Assembly (NCBI GenBank): GCA_030529995.1
Contig: JAUMVT010000010.1
Location: forward strand, 1 to 45,593
Direction of reading: 5' to 3'
Source: Clostridia bacterium
GTDB taxonomy: Bacteria; Bacillota; Clostridia; Christensenellales; Aristaeellaceae
Length of the DNA: 45,593 nucleotides
Positions 32,173 through 40,101 of the stretch are shown in pieces. The position numbers were made by a program, and so were the translations under genes. Every line of letters starts with the position of its first letter. The stretch's first letter is position 1. Below the pieces are notes generated by a model, which saw nothing but the letters and a program-made list of their open reading frames with translations, was not told the DNA's origin and did no database searches.

Positions 32173-33970
32173 TCCTTTGCGTACCCGGGCGGATGTGGAA
32201 AAAGCGGCGGTTCAGCTGATTGAGCCCCTGCTGCCTCTGCTCAGCCCGAACAAAGCCCGTCTGCACTTGGGCGACACAGGGGCTGTGTACCCGGATGATA
32301 TTGCCCAGATGGAGGCTTTTGCCCGTCCACTATGGGTCATTGTGCCTATGCTGGCCGGACACTGCGAAAGCGTTCAGCCCCTGTGGCAGGCTTGGCGGCA
32401 GGGTATTATTGCCGGCGTTGATCCGGAGAATCCGGAATACTGGGGTGAAGTGGTGGATTACGATCAGCGGCTGGTGGAAATGGCCGTGTTCGGCATGGGC
32501 ATGGCGCTGGCACCCAAGGAGTTCTTCTTCGATTTGCCGGAGAAGACCCAAAAGCAGCTGCACGCGTGGCTGGATCAGATCAACCACCACGACATGCCGA
32601 AGAACAACTGGACCTTCTTTCGAGTGCTGGTGAACATGGGCTTTATCGTTTGCGGCGTTCCCTATGATGAGGAGCGGATGCAGAAAGACTTTGCCATGAT
32701 TGAAGAGCACTATGAAGGAGACGGCTGGTACTTCGACTATTTCAATCAGCGGGAGTATTACACCATGTGGGCTTTCCACTTCTATGGCATGGTGTATGCG
32801 AAAGTCATGGGCGAGAGAGATCCGGAGCGCAGCCGGGCATATATTCAGCGGGGCAAGCAAATGGCATCTGACTTTGCCTGCTGGTTCGACAGTTCCTGCG
32901 AAGCGCTGGCCTATGGCAGAAGCCTGACCTATCGCTTTGCTCAGGGCGCTTTCTACGCAGCTCAGGCATTGGCGGAAGCGGAATGTGAAGCAGTCAGCTA
33001 CGGACAAATGAAGCATTTGCTGCTTGGCAATATGCGGAAGTGGTTCGGCAAGCCCATTTTCACCCGGGACGGTGTGCTGACGATTGGCTATGGTTACCCC
33101 AGTCTGCTGATGGCAGAGGGATACAATGCTCCCGGTTCTCCGTACTGGGCCATGAAGGCCTTTGCCTGTCTGGCCTTGCCGGAGGATCATCCCTTCTGGC
33201 AGGCGGAAGAGGCGGAAGTGAATACGCCTAAGGTATCCCTGCAGCCCCATGCCCGCATGCTGATTACCAGAAGCGATGATAAGAGCCATGTGATGGCCTT
33301 TGTGGCAGGCAATCGTGCTCACGAGCACAGCCATGACGAAGCCAAGTATGAAAAGTTTGTTTACTCCAGCCTGTTTGGCTTTAGCGTCAGCAAGGCGCAA
33401 AAGCTGCTGAAGGACGGCGCTTTCGATAATATGCTTGCTCTCAGCGAGGACGGAGACACCTGGCATCCCCGCTACGGCTGTGAAGCGTACGAAATCAGGG
33501 AAGACTGCGTACTTTCCACCTGGCATCCTTTTGTCGGTGTCACGGTAAAGACGGAACTGCGTCCCTATGGAGAGTGGCATGTGCGCATCCACCACATTAC
33601 CAGCGACCGGGAACTGTATGCGGCCGAAGGTGGTTATGCCATCTCTCGTGACGGCTGTGACGGCAGCGTGATTTACGGTCAGCATGCCCAAATGCCTCTG
33701 GAAGTTTGTCAAGATGGTCAGGCTGCGGTGATTGCCCCTTGGGGCATCAGTGGCGTGATGAATCTGCAGGGCTACGATGGCCAGCAGAACGTGATGCCGG
33801 AGCCCAATACCAACCTGATGGTGCCCCGCACGCTGATTCCTACCCTGACGGCAAAAATCGGGAAGGGTGAAACCGTACTGGTCAGCGCAGTATTCGGCAC
33901 AAAGACCGGTGGAGAGAAAGCCTGGAAAAATCCGCCGACGGAGGTTTTGCAATATGGAAAAATGGGTTGA
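32150..33970 (+). CDS. DUF2264 protein, putative glycoside hydrolase
   Basis: 606 residues with the DUF2264 pattern: an alpha/alpha-barrel N-terminal half (~1-370, with MPKNNWTFFRVLVNMG and YYTMWAFHFYGMVYAKV) and a beta-rich C-terminal half. As far as I recall, DUF2264 proteins include CAZy family GH154, with beta-glucuronidase activity shown for a member; treat this as a pointer. No signal peptide. It overlaps the lyase by 23 bp and has GGAGG at 32136-32140 inside it; the ATG at 32150 is preferred to the in-frame start at 32111. It would trim uronate from oligosaccharides. Confidence 0.8.
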   Translation: MGNCVKHNPLRTRADVEKAAVQLIEPLLPLLSPNKARLHLGDTGAVYPDDIAQMEAFARPLWVIVPMLAGHCESVQPLWQAWRQGIIAGVDPENPEYWGEVVDYDQRLVEMAVFGMGMALAPKEFFFDLPEKTQKQLHAWLDQINHHDMPKNNWTFFRVLVNMGFIVCGVPYDEERMQKDFAMIEEHYEGDGWYFDYFNQREYYTMWAFHFYGMVYAKVMGERDPERSRAYIQRGKQMASDFACWFDSSCEALAYGRSLTYRFAQGAFYAAQALAEAECEAVSYGQMKHLLLGNMRKWFGKPIFTRDGVLTIGYGYPSLLMAEGYNAPGSPYWAMKAFACLALPEDHPFWQAEEAEVNTPKVSLQPHARMLITRSDDKSHVMAFVAGNRAHEHSHDEAKYEKFVYSSLFGFSVSKAQKLLKDGAFDNMLALSEDGDTWHPRYGCEAYEIREDCVLSTWHPFVGVTVKTELRPYGEWHVRIHHITSDRELYAAEGGYAISRDGCDGSVIYGQHAQMPLEVCQDGQAAVIAPWGISGVMNLQGYDGQQNVMPEPNTNLMVPRTLIPTLTAKIGKGETVLVSAVFGTKTGGEKAWKNPPTEVLQYGKMG

Positions 33971-35081
33971 CGAAGCTTTTGCCCGTGCCTGCGAAAAGCT
34001 GGAGAAGGGCGCAAAGCGTGCGGCGGAACAGGGCATTATCCCGTACATGGGGCAGAAGGACGGCTATGCCCCTGCGCCTTTTGACGGCAACAGCTGGTGG
34101 ACGGGCGGATTCTGGCCGGGCATGATGTGGCAGATGTACGTGGCTACCGGCAAGGATGTTTTCAAGGATGAGGCACTTCGTGTGGAAAAGCTGCTGACGG
34201 CGGAGCTTCGTTCCTTCATGCTGCTGAATCACGACGTGGGCTTCATGTATCTGCTGTCCACCGGCGCTCATGACCGCATTTTGAAGGATGAGCAGGCTCA
34301 TGCGGATACACTCCATGCCGCTACCCTGCTGGCAGGACGGTTTAATCCGGTAGGATTCATTCGCGCCTGGCCGGGGGAGGATCGGGCAGGATATGCGATC
34401 ATCGACTGCATGATGAACCTGAACATTCTCTACTGGGCTGGGAAGCAGACGGGAGATCCCCGATTCGAAGCCATTGCCCGCATTCATGCGGATACCACCA
34501 TTCGGGAGTTCATCCGTGAGGATGGCAGCAGCAACCACATTGTTATCTTTGATCCTGCAACCGGGAAAGCGCTGGATAAACCCGGCGGACAGGGATATGC
34601 GCCTGGCTCCAGCTGGAGCCGCGGGCAGGCGTGGGCACTGTACGGGTTCACCCTGACCGGCATCAATACCGGGGACAGCAAGTATATTGACGTGGCACGC
34701 AAATGCGCAAAGTACTTTATTGCCAACATCCGTGAGGACGGTCTGACCGACTGTGACTTCCGGCAGCCCAAGGACGAGGAACGCATTGATAACATTGCCG
34801 GTGCCTGTGCTGCCTGCGGCTTGCTGGAGCTTGCCAAGGTGGTGGGCGGCGAGGAAGGAGAGACCTACCGGGCGGCGGCCATGCGGCTGCTGACGGCGCT
34901 GAACACCCTTTGCGCTGACTGGACGGACAACAACATGGGCATCCTGCAAAAGTGCACGGCCAGCTACCATAATGACGGAGCTGGCCGGCATGTGAACATC
35001 CTGTACGGGGATTACTTCTTTGTGGAAGCACTGTGCAAACTGCGGGGCACGGATGCCGGCCTGTGGATGGCCAGAAAGTGA
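33954..35081 (+). CDS. GH88 unsaturated glucuronyl hydrolase
   Basis: 375 residues, matching the ~377 of Bacillus unsaturated glucuronyl hydrolase. The two conserved acidic sites are visible: LNHDVGFMYLLS near residue 90 and IIDCMMNLNILYWAG near 148. WWTGGFWPGMMWQMY near 43 is also typical. The enzyme removes the 4,5-unsaturated uronate from the non-reducing end left by lyases, the starting compound for KduI and KduD. It overlaps the DUF2264 gene by 17 bp; the ATG at 33954 has GGAGG just upstream. Cytoplasmic. Confidence 0.93.
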   Translation: MEKWVDEAFARACEKLEKGAKRAAEQGIIPYMGQKDGYAPAPFDGNSWWTGGFWPGMMWQMYVATGKDVFKDEALRVEKLLTAELRSFMLLNHDVGFMYLLSTGAHDRILKDEQAHADTLHAATLLAGRFNPVGFIRAWPGEDRAGYAIIDCMMNLNILYWAGKQTGDPRFEAIARIHADTTIREFIREDGSSNHIVIFDPATGKALDKPGGQGYAPGSSWSRGQAWALYGFTLTGINTGDSKYIDVARKCAKYFIANIREDGLTDCDFRQPKDEERIDNIAGACAACGLLELAKVVGGEEGETYRAAAMRLLTALNTLCADWTDNNMGILQKCTASYHNDGAGRHVNILYGDYFFVEALCKLRGTDAGLWMARK

Positions 35082-35087
35082 GGCAGT

Positions 35088-35864
35088 ATGTACAGCATTG
35101 AAATTTGGCGCCAAGGCGTCATGCTTGCCCAAAGCAGCGGCACGCAAGAGGCGGCACTGCTCTACAAAGGCGTGTACGAAGAGACGGACGAAATTCGTTT
35201 TGCTTCGGAAAGCACTCATGTGCTTGTGCAGGTCGATCAGCAGGTGAAGCCTGCTCGTATGTACCTGCCGGAGAAGGCCTTTACCTACCGGATTCCCCTG
35301 CAGGGAGACGGGCTGGCGGTTTATCCGCCCCAGGCCTTTGGGGGAGACATGCACCTGATTTCTATTCGCCCGGCGACAGACAATCCTTACCGCAATTTGG
35401 CGGAAAACCCGGCAGATCAGCGGGGCGATGTAGCTGCTTATCCCCATGCAACGGCAAACGTGGAGACCAGGAATGAAAGCGGCTTTGCTGCCCGGAATGT
35501 GATTGACGGCGAGCATATTGCCTGCGGCCATGGAGAATGGCCCTTCGGCAGCTGGGGCATCGGCGCAAGAACGGATGCGGCACTGACCCTGGACTTTGGC
35601 CGGGAAGTGGAAATTGACACCCTTGTGATGTATCTGCGGGCAGATTTTCCCCATGATGCCTACTGGATCTCCGGCACGGTCACCTTGGATGACGGGTTCA
35701 CGAAGACCTTCCCGCTGGAAGGCCGGGATGGGGGACAGCCCATTGATCTGGGCAGCCACAAAACAAGGACACTACTGCTGGATCATCTGATTAAGTGCGA
35801 TAATCCTTCGGCGTTCCCGGCGCTTCGGCAGCTGGAAGTGTACGGAAAAGATATCGAAGCATAA
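35088..35864 (+). CDS. Protein with F5/8-type-C-like (discoidin) domain
   Basis: 258 residues. The N-terminal ~100 residues are beta-rich. The C-terminal part (~115-255) looks like a galactose-binding jelly roll (NVIDGEHIACGHG...SWGIGAR...LTLDFGREVEIDTLVMYLR). It has no signal peptide and no catalytic motif I can recognise. It follows GH88 by 6 nt and ends the operon, so it probably helps handle the same oligosaccharide, or is a non-classical enzyme of the cluster. Confidence 0.75.
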   Translation: MYSIEIWRQGVMLAQSSGTQEAALLYKGVYEETDEIRFASESTHVLVQVDQQVKPARMYLPEKAFTYRIPLQGDGLAVYPPQAFGGDMHLISIRPATDNPYRNLAENPADQRGDVAAYPHATANVETRNESGFAARNVIDGEHIACGHGEWPFGSWGIGARTDAALTLDFGREVEIDTLVMYLRADFPHDAYWISGTVTLDDGFTKTFPLEGRDGGQPIDLGSHKTRTLLLDHLIKCDNPSAFPALRQLEVYGKDIEA

Positions 35865-35865
35865 A

Positions 35866-35904
35866 AAACAGGCACGGACGAATTTCAACGTTCGTGCCTG
35901 TTTG
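35866..35904. terminator. Bidirectional terminator between the sugar operon and comM
   Basis: AAACAGGCACG (35867-35876) pairs with CGTGCCTGTTT (35893-35903), with A and T runs on either side, between converging genes. Confidence 0.75.
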
Positions 35905-35906
35905 TA

Positions 35907-36539
35907 TTACTGCCAATACTTTCCGTCCAGTTCTCGGAACTGGATTGCCTCTGCCACATCCTGGGTTTCAATGTTTTCTGCTCCCCGCAAATCGGCAATG
36001 GTTCTCGCCACTTTCAGCACACGCCCATAGGCACGCATGCTCATGCCCATTCGCTCCACGGCCAGATGCAGGATCTGCGTGGCCTCATTGCTCAGTGCGC
36101 AATAGCGCTTGGAAAGTCGGGAATCCAGCTGGGCATTACAATGAATGCCATCCTTGCGGTACCGCTGCTGCTGAATCTCCCGAGCCTTGCGGACACGAGC
36201 CGCCACCACCTCGGAGGATTCTGCGCCATGGGCGGCGTTGATTTCTTTCACCGGAACGGCGTCAACTTCCACCTGGATATCAATTCGATCCAGCAGGGGG
36301 CCAGAGACCCGATCAAGATAGCGGCGAATTTCCCGCTGAGAGCAACGGCATTGCTTGGTTTTGCTGCCGAAATAGCCGCAGGGGCAAGGGTTCATGCTGG
36401 CAATGAGCATGAAACTGGATTGATACTGTGCCTGATTCTGCACCCGGGTTACGGAAACTACCCCATCCTCCAAGGGCTGGCGCAGGGCTTCCAAGGCAGG
36501 GCGGCTGAACTCAGGCAGTTCATCGAGAAACAGCACCCC
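35907..36539 (-). pseudogene. comM: comM (Mg-chelatase-like AAA+ ATPase), 3' part only, cut by element
   Basis: The last ~210 residues of a ComM/YifB protein (normally about 500). It starts in the Walker B motif (GVLFLDELPEFSR) and continues through ASMNPCPCGYFG and the arginine-finger region to the normal C-terminus DGKYWQ. Reading upstream, the comM match stops at the Gly-Val codons at 36534-36539 and a stop codon follows within five codons, so the N-terminal half, including Walker A, is missing. This is a junction with the serine-recombinase element; the other half is expected beyond the window's right end. ComM is a helicase for branch migration in natural transformation. Confidence 0.9.
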
Positions 36540-36640
36540 TATCCCACAGTCTCAAGTCTCCATGAGCCTTTTCCTCCAAACGTATCAGCTAATGAGACTT
36601 CTATCCTTACCCCACTTCGATTTTACCCCATCTGGTAATT
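36530..36640. other. Attachment-site region at comM/element junction
   Basis: Host comM sequence ends at about 36540. Immediately inside the element are AAGTCTC (36554-36560) and its inverted copy GAGACTT (36594-36600), and a direct repeat TTACCCCA (36607-36614 and 36623-36630). These are plausible recombinase-binding arms. The stretch 36640-36800 is A/T-rich with no recognisable gene. Confidence 0.6.
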
Positions 36641-36809
36641 TTCAAGCGGATGAGTTTTCCTTAAGAAAAACAGTATCACGCCTGATCGGGAAAAAGCATA
36701 GCACAGGTTTGAAAAAAATTCAATGCACAAAGTTATAACCATTCCGGCTATCAAAGCGAAAAAGAAAGATTTTACATTATTTCTTATTGCCTACGCATGA
36801 TATTTCATT

Positions 36810-36837
36810 TTGAATATCTTCCGTACAAGCCTATATA
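36810..36837 (+). promoter_or_regulatory. Promoter of first serine recombinase
   Basis: TTGAAT (36810-36815) is followed by TATATA at 36832-36837 (16 bp) or TATAAG at 36834-36839 (18 bp). The predicted mRNA has a leader of ~130 nt. Confidence 0.5.
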
Positions 36838-36853
36838 AGCGGTACAATGGACA

Positions 36854-36907
36854 GAGCACTCATGGCAAGGGTGCTCATTCTTGCTATGCGCCAAGCACAG
36901 CGCATAG
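36854..36907 (+). other. Two tandem hairpins in recombinase leader
   Basis: GAGCAC/GTGCTC (36854-36859 and 36871-36876) and the perfect 8-bp CTATGCGC/GCGCATAG (36884-36891 and 36900-36907, 8-nt loop) lie in the leader. Neither is followed by a T run, so they may be protein-binding or attenuation structures. Confidence 0.5.
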
Positions 36908-36976
36908 GGACAATTCGGCAGGGAGGAGGGTAGTCAAGCGATAACGGTTACAATTTTTTTATGAGAGAGGGTACGG

Positions 36977-38185
36977 ATGAAAAGGAAACTGGATGTCGCT
37001 CGAATAGAGCAGGCAAGAAGAATGACGGTCAAAGAAAGCACAAAGGAGGCTGAACGCCAGCAAATACACGAAACCATTGAGAAGAACAGGCGTGGTGAGC
37101 GAAAAGTCAAGGTCATCATGCCGGATAAGAAGCTCTACGCCTATCAAGACTCCAAGCGTATCCGTGTAGCTGCTTATTGCCGAGTAAGCACTGCCGAGGA
37201 AGCGCAAATGAACAGTTTCGAGATGCAAGTGCAGCATTTCGAACAGGTAATTTCTCAGAACCCTCTGTACGATAAGGTTGACATCTATGCGGATGAAGGT
37301 ATTTCAGGCACATCCATCGATAAGCGCAAGGAATTCCAGCGCATGATCGCGGATTGTAAGGCTGGTAAGATCGACCTCATCCTGACAAAGAGCATCAGCC
37401 GGTTTGGACGGAACATTGTCGATATACTCTCCACGTTGAAGCTGCTGGATGAGCTTCGGCCACCTGTAGCTGTTACCTTTGAAAGTGAAAGCATCTCTAC
37501 TGCAGATGGCAAGAATAAACTGGTCATCTCCATTCTGTCAGCACTGGCGGAACTGGAAAGCCAGCAGAAAAGCGAGGCCATCAAGCAGGGGATTCGTTAC
37601 CGGATGCAGGAGGGGCTTTACAAGTTTTCCGTGCGAAACATCATCGGATACTACCGTGATTACTCCGGGCAGATCAAGATCGAGCCTGCAGGAGCGGAAA
37701 TCGTTAAGTTCATCTATGGCAGCTTTCTGGATGGTGATTCGTGTAAGGAAATTGCGCAAAGGCTGACGGATGAAGGCGTGAGCTCCCCCATGGGATTAGA
37801 CCGCTGGCATCCGGGCACCATCAAAAGCATTCTGCGCAATGAGAAGTATTGCGGCAACGTTCTGTACCAGAAAACGTACTCTAAAAGCTACCTGACCCAT
37901 AAGACCGCAAAGAATAACTCCATCCTCCCACAATGGTTCTGGGAGGGTATCGTTCCCGCCATCATCCCTGTAGACGAATGGCAGCGAGTGCAAGAGGCGC
38001 TCGGCGCTGGTCGCCGTGGTAAGAAAAAAGCGGAGATCATCCGCAAAAGATTTGAGTTTGCCCGCGTAAAAGCCGGTGTGCTGCGCGGGTTTTACTATTT
38101 TGATCCGGACTGGCCAAAGGATGAGCGGGAACAGTTTTTCACACTCATGGACGCAACGCTGAACAGTATCAAAGAAGAGGACTAA
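36977..38185 (+). CDS. Large serine recombinase 1 (no zinc ribbon)
   Basis: 402 residues. The resolvase catalytic domain (~62-215) has the nucleophile Ser71 in YCRVST, and SRFGRN near 140. The Recombinase domain follows (~220-330). Unlike most large serine recombinases it has no CxxC zinc ribbon and no long coiled coil, and it ends soon after residue 340. It is nearest to the comM junction, so it is the first candidate for the integrase of this element. A purine-rich site (GAGAGAGG) precedes the ATG. Confidence 0.92.
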   Translation: MKRKLDVARIEQARRMTVKESTKEAERQQIHETIEKNRRGERKVKVIMPDKKLYAYQDSKRIRVAAYCRVSTAEEAQMNSFEMQVQHFEQVISQNPLYDKVDIYADEGISGTSIDKRKEFQRMIADCKAGKIDLILTKSISRFGRNIVDILSTLKLLDELRPPVAVTFESESISTADGKNKLVISILSALAELESQQKSEAIKQGIRYRMQEGLYKFSVRNIIGYYRDYSGQIKIEPAGAEIVKFIYGSFLDGDSCKEIAQRLTDEGVSSPMGLDRWHPGTIKSILRNEKYCGNVLYQKTYSKSYLTHKTAKNNSILPQWFWEGIVPAIIPVDEWQRVQEALGAGRRGKKKAEIIRKRFEFARVKAGVLRGFYYFDPDWPKDEREQFFTLMDATLNSIKEED

Positions 38186-38202
38186 GAAAGGAAGTATGCA
38201 TT

Positions 38203-38643
38203 ATGGCAACCAAGATTGATTTTTCTTCCCTGAAGCTCGAAGTGATGGACTTCAACACGATGTATTCCTGCAACGACCCTGTGATCTTCATTAACCGTGG
38301 TACGGTTACGTTTTCTCGCGGTGTGCTTGAGATGCTGAATTACCCAGCCTACGTTCAGTTCCTCCTCGACCCGAAGAACCGTGTTTTCGCTGTTCGCGCC
38401 TGCAAGAGCAATGAGACCAAGGCGAAGCCCTTCTCCAAGCCTCGTGGTGAACAAGTTTCTACGATTAGCAGTAGTATCAAGGCATTCCACTCTGCGCTTT
38501 CACGGTTAATCCCTGAGTACAATGAAAACCTGCGATACAGGGTGTGTGGCCAGACCAACGGGGATGATAAGATCCTCTACTTCTCAATGAAGGACGCGGA
38601 GGTGAAAATGTTACGTCTGAAAGACAAGGAAGATAAAGAATAA
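38203..38643 (+). CDS. Unknown protein linked to the serine recombinases
   Basis: 146 residues, basic and soluble. No family with known function is recognised. It follows recombinase 1 by 17 nt with an AAGGAAG site and is clearly cotranscribed. It has a beta-rich N-terminal half (VIFINRGTVTFSRGVLEML, LLDPKNRVFAVRAC) and a charged C-terminal tail. Its position beside an integrase and its size fit an accessory or directionality factor, but this is inference only. Confidence 0.75.
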   Translation: MATKIDFSSLKLEVMDFNTMYSCNDPVIFINRGTVTFSRGVLEMLNYPAYVQFLLDPKNRVFAVRACKSNETKAKPFSKPRGEQVSTISSSIKAFHSALSRLIPEYNENLRYRVCGQTNGDDKILYFSMKDAEVKMLRLKDKEDKE

Positions 38644-38644
38644 G

Positions 38645-38678
38645 AAAAAAGGCCGTCCGGCATTACAAACCGGGCGGC
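38645..38678 (-). terminator. Terminator of recombinases 2 and 3
   Basis: GCCGTCCGG (38652-38660) pairs with CCGGGCGGC (38670-38678, one G-U), and six A at 38645-38650 form the T run on the minus strand. Confidence 0.8.
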
Positions 38679-38692
38679 TCAGTGCTACGCGC

Positions 38693-40099
38693 CTATTTTG
38701 CTGGCTCAACAGCAGCCTTCGTGCCATCCAGCAGGTGAAAGACCAGCGTACCGTTTTTCTTGACCACCACATAATCCAATGTTTTAGCTACGATGTGCAG
38801 GTCGATTTTTGTCATCGGCTCCATTTCTGCTGTCAGCGATATAAAGCGCTGGGCATAGAAACTGATCAACGGCGAGCCTTCAGCGCTTTGCTCTGCCCAG
38901 CGGGGGAGATTTTCTTCTCGCTGTTCCAGCAGTCGGTTCCACATGGTGATGAAAGCCGCATGCAAATCCTTTTCTTTGAGGATCATGCTCCGGCATCCCG
39001 GCTTGTCATCCTTGGCAAAACGCTCAACGCAATGCCAAATCTTCACTTCGCCCGCCAGTCTGTACCATGTTCTGCGCCAGAATAGCGAACCGCACACTCC
39101 GCAAAAGACGCGGTTGGAAAACGGCTGCTCGTCTGTATATCGGCCAAGAGTGCGCAACCCATGCTTTTCCTTGAACTCCTGTCTGCGTTTCAATTCAAGC
39201 TGTGCTATTTCCCAGCGTTCTGCAAGGATGATGGCCTCGTGAGAGCCTTTCACATAATACTGTGCAACGCGCCCGTCGTTGGCAATGGTGCGGCCATTGA
39301 GAAAGTCGTCCGTAATATACTTCTGCAGCAGTGCGTCCCCCTTATACTTCTCGTTTTTCAGAATACCGTATATCGTTGAGTTTTTCCAGCGCGGCTCACC
39401 GCATACCCCCGGAATGTTGTCGCGATTCAGCCTCCCGGCGATACTGTCCGGAGAATAGCCATCGAGAAACTCATCAAAGATACGGCGAACGATAGCGGCT
39501 TGAGATTCGTTAATAATCAGCTGATCATCCTTGCCCTTGTCATAGCCCAGAAAACGATTGGTGTTGATGTGCATTTTGCCACGCTGGAAACGTGCTCGAA
39601 TACCCCAAGTGACGTTTTCAGAAATGTTCCGGCTTTCATCCTGTGCAAGGGAAGACATGATCGTCATGAGCAGCTCACCCTTACCGTCCAGCGTGAAAAT
39701 GTCCTCTTTTTCAAATAGAACGCCGATGCCCTTGTCGCGTAGAAGACGTGTATAATGCAGGCAATCGGCGGTATTTCGTGCGAAGCGTGAAATTGCCTTG
39801 GTGATGACCATGTCAATTTTACCTGCCTCGCAGTCTGCAATCATCGCCTTGAATTGCTCTCTTCGCTTGGTGTTCGTCCCTGTTATGCCTTCATCTGCGT
39901 AGATGTTCACCAGCTCGTATTCAGGGTGTGCTGCTACATAGTCGCGGTAATGGATCTGCTGGTTTTCAAAACTCTCCAGCTGATCTTCTTCAGCGGTTGA
40001 CACGCGGCAGTACACCGCCAGCCGGGTTTTCTGCTGTTTTGCTTCAGCGCGATTGGTGAGTTCCCGCCGTGCAGGGATGACCTCGATTTTCCTTGCCAT
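38693..40099 (-). CDS. Large serine recombinase 2
   Basis: 468 residues. The catalytic domain (~25-180) has Ser34 in YCRVST and SRFARN near 103. The Recombinase domain (~190-300) is followed by a zinc ribbon with CGVCG near 345 and two later Cys, and a short C-terminal coiled region. It lies 2 nt after recombinase 3, with its ribosome site inside the end of that gene, so they are cotranscribed and translationally coupled. Confidence 0.93.
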   Translation of the reverse strand: MARKIEVIPARRELTNRAEAKQQKTRLAVYCRVSTAEEDQLESFENQQIHYRDYVAAHPEYELVNIYADEGITGTNTKRREQFKAMIADCEAGKIDMVITKAISRFARNTADCLHYTRLLRDKGIGVLFEKEDIFTLDGKGELLMTIMSSLAQDESRNISENVTWGIRARFQRGKMHINTNRFLGYDKGKDDQLIINESQAAIVRRIFDEFLDGYSPDSIAGRLNRDNIPGVCGEPRWKNSTIYGILKNEKYKGDALLQKYITDDFLNGRTIANDGRVAQYYVKGSHEAIILAERWEIAQLELKRRQEFKEKHGLRTLGRYTDEQPFSNRVFCGVCGSLFWRRTWYRLAGEVKIWHCVERFAKDDKPGCRSMILKEKDLHAAFITMWNRLLEQREENLPRWAEQSAEGSPLISFYAQRFISLTAEMEPMTKIDLHIVAKTLDYVVVKKNGTLVFHLLDGTKAAVEPAK

Positions 40100-40101
40100 G
40101 G

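Noticed and set aside
36066-36638. Plus-strand 190-residue open frame across the comM junction
   Set aside because: It is opposite the conserved comM remnant and crosses the insertion boundary, so it is a chance frame.
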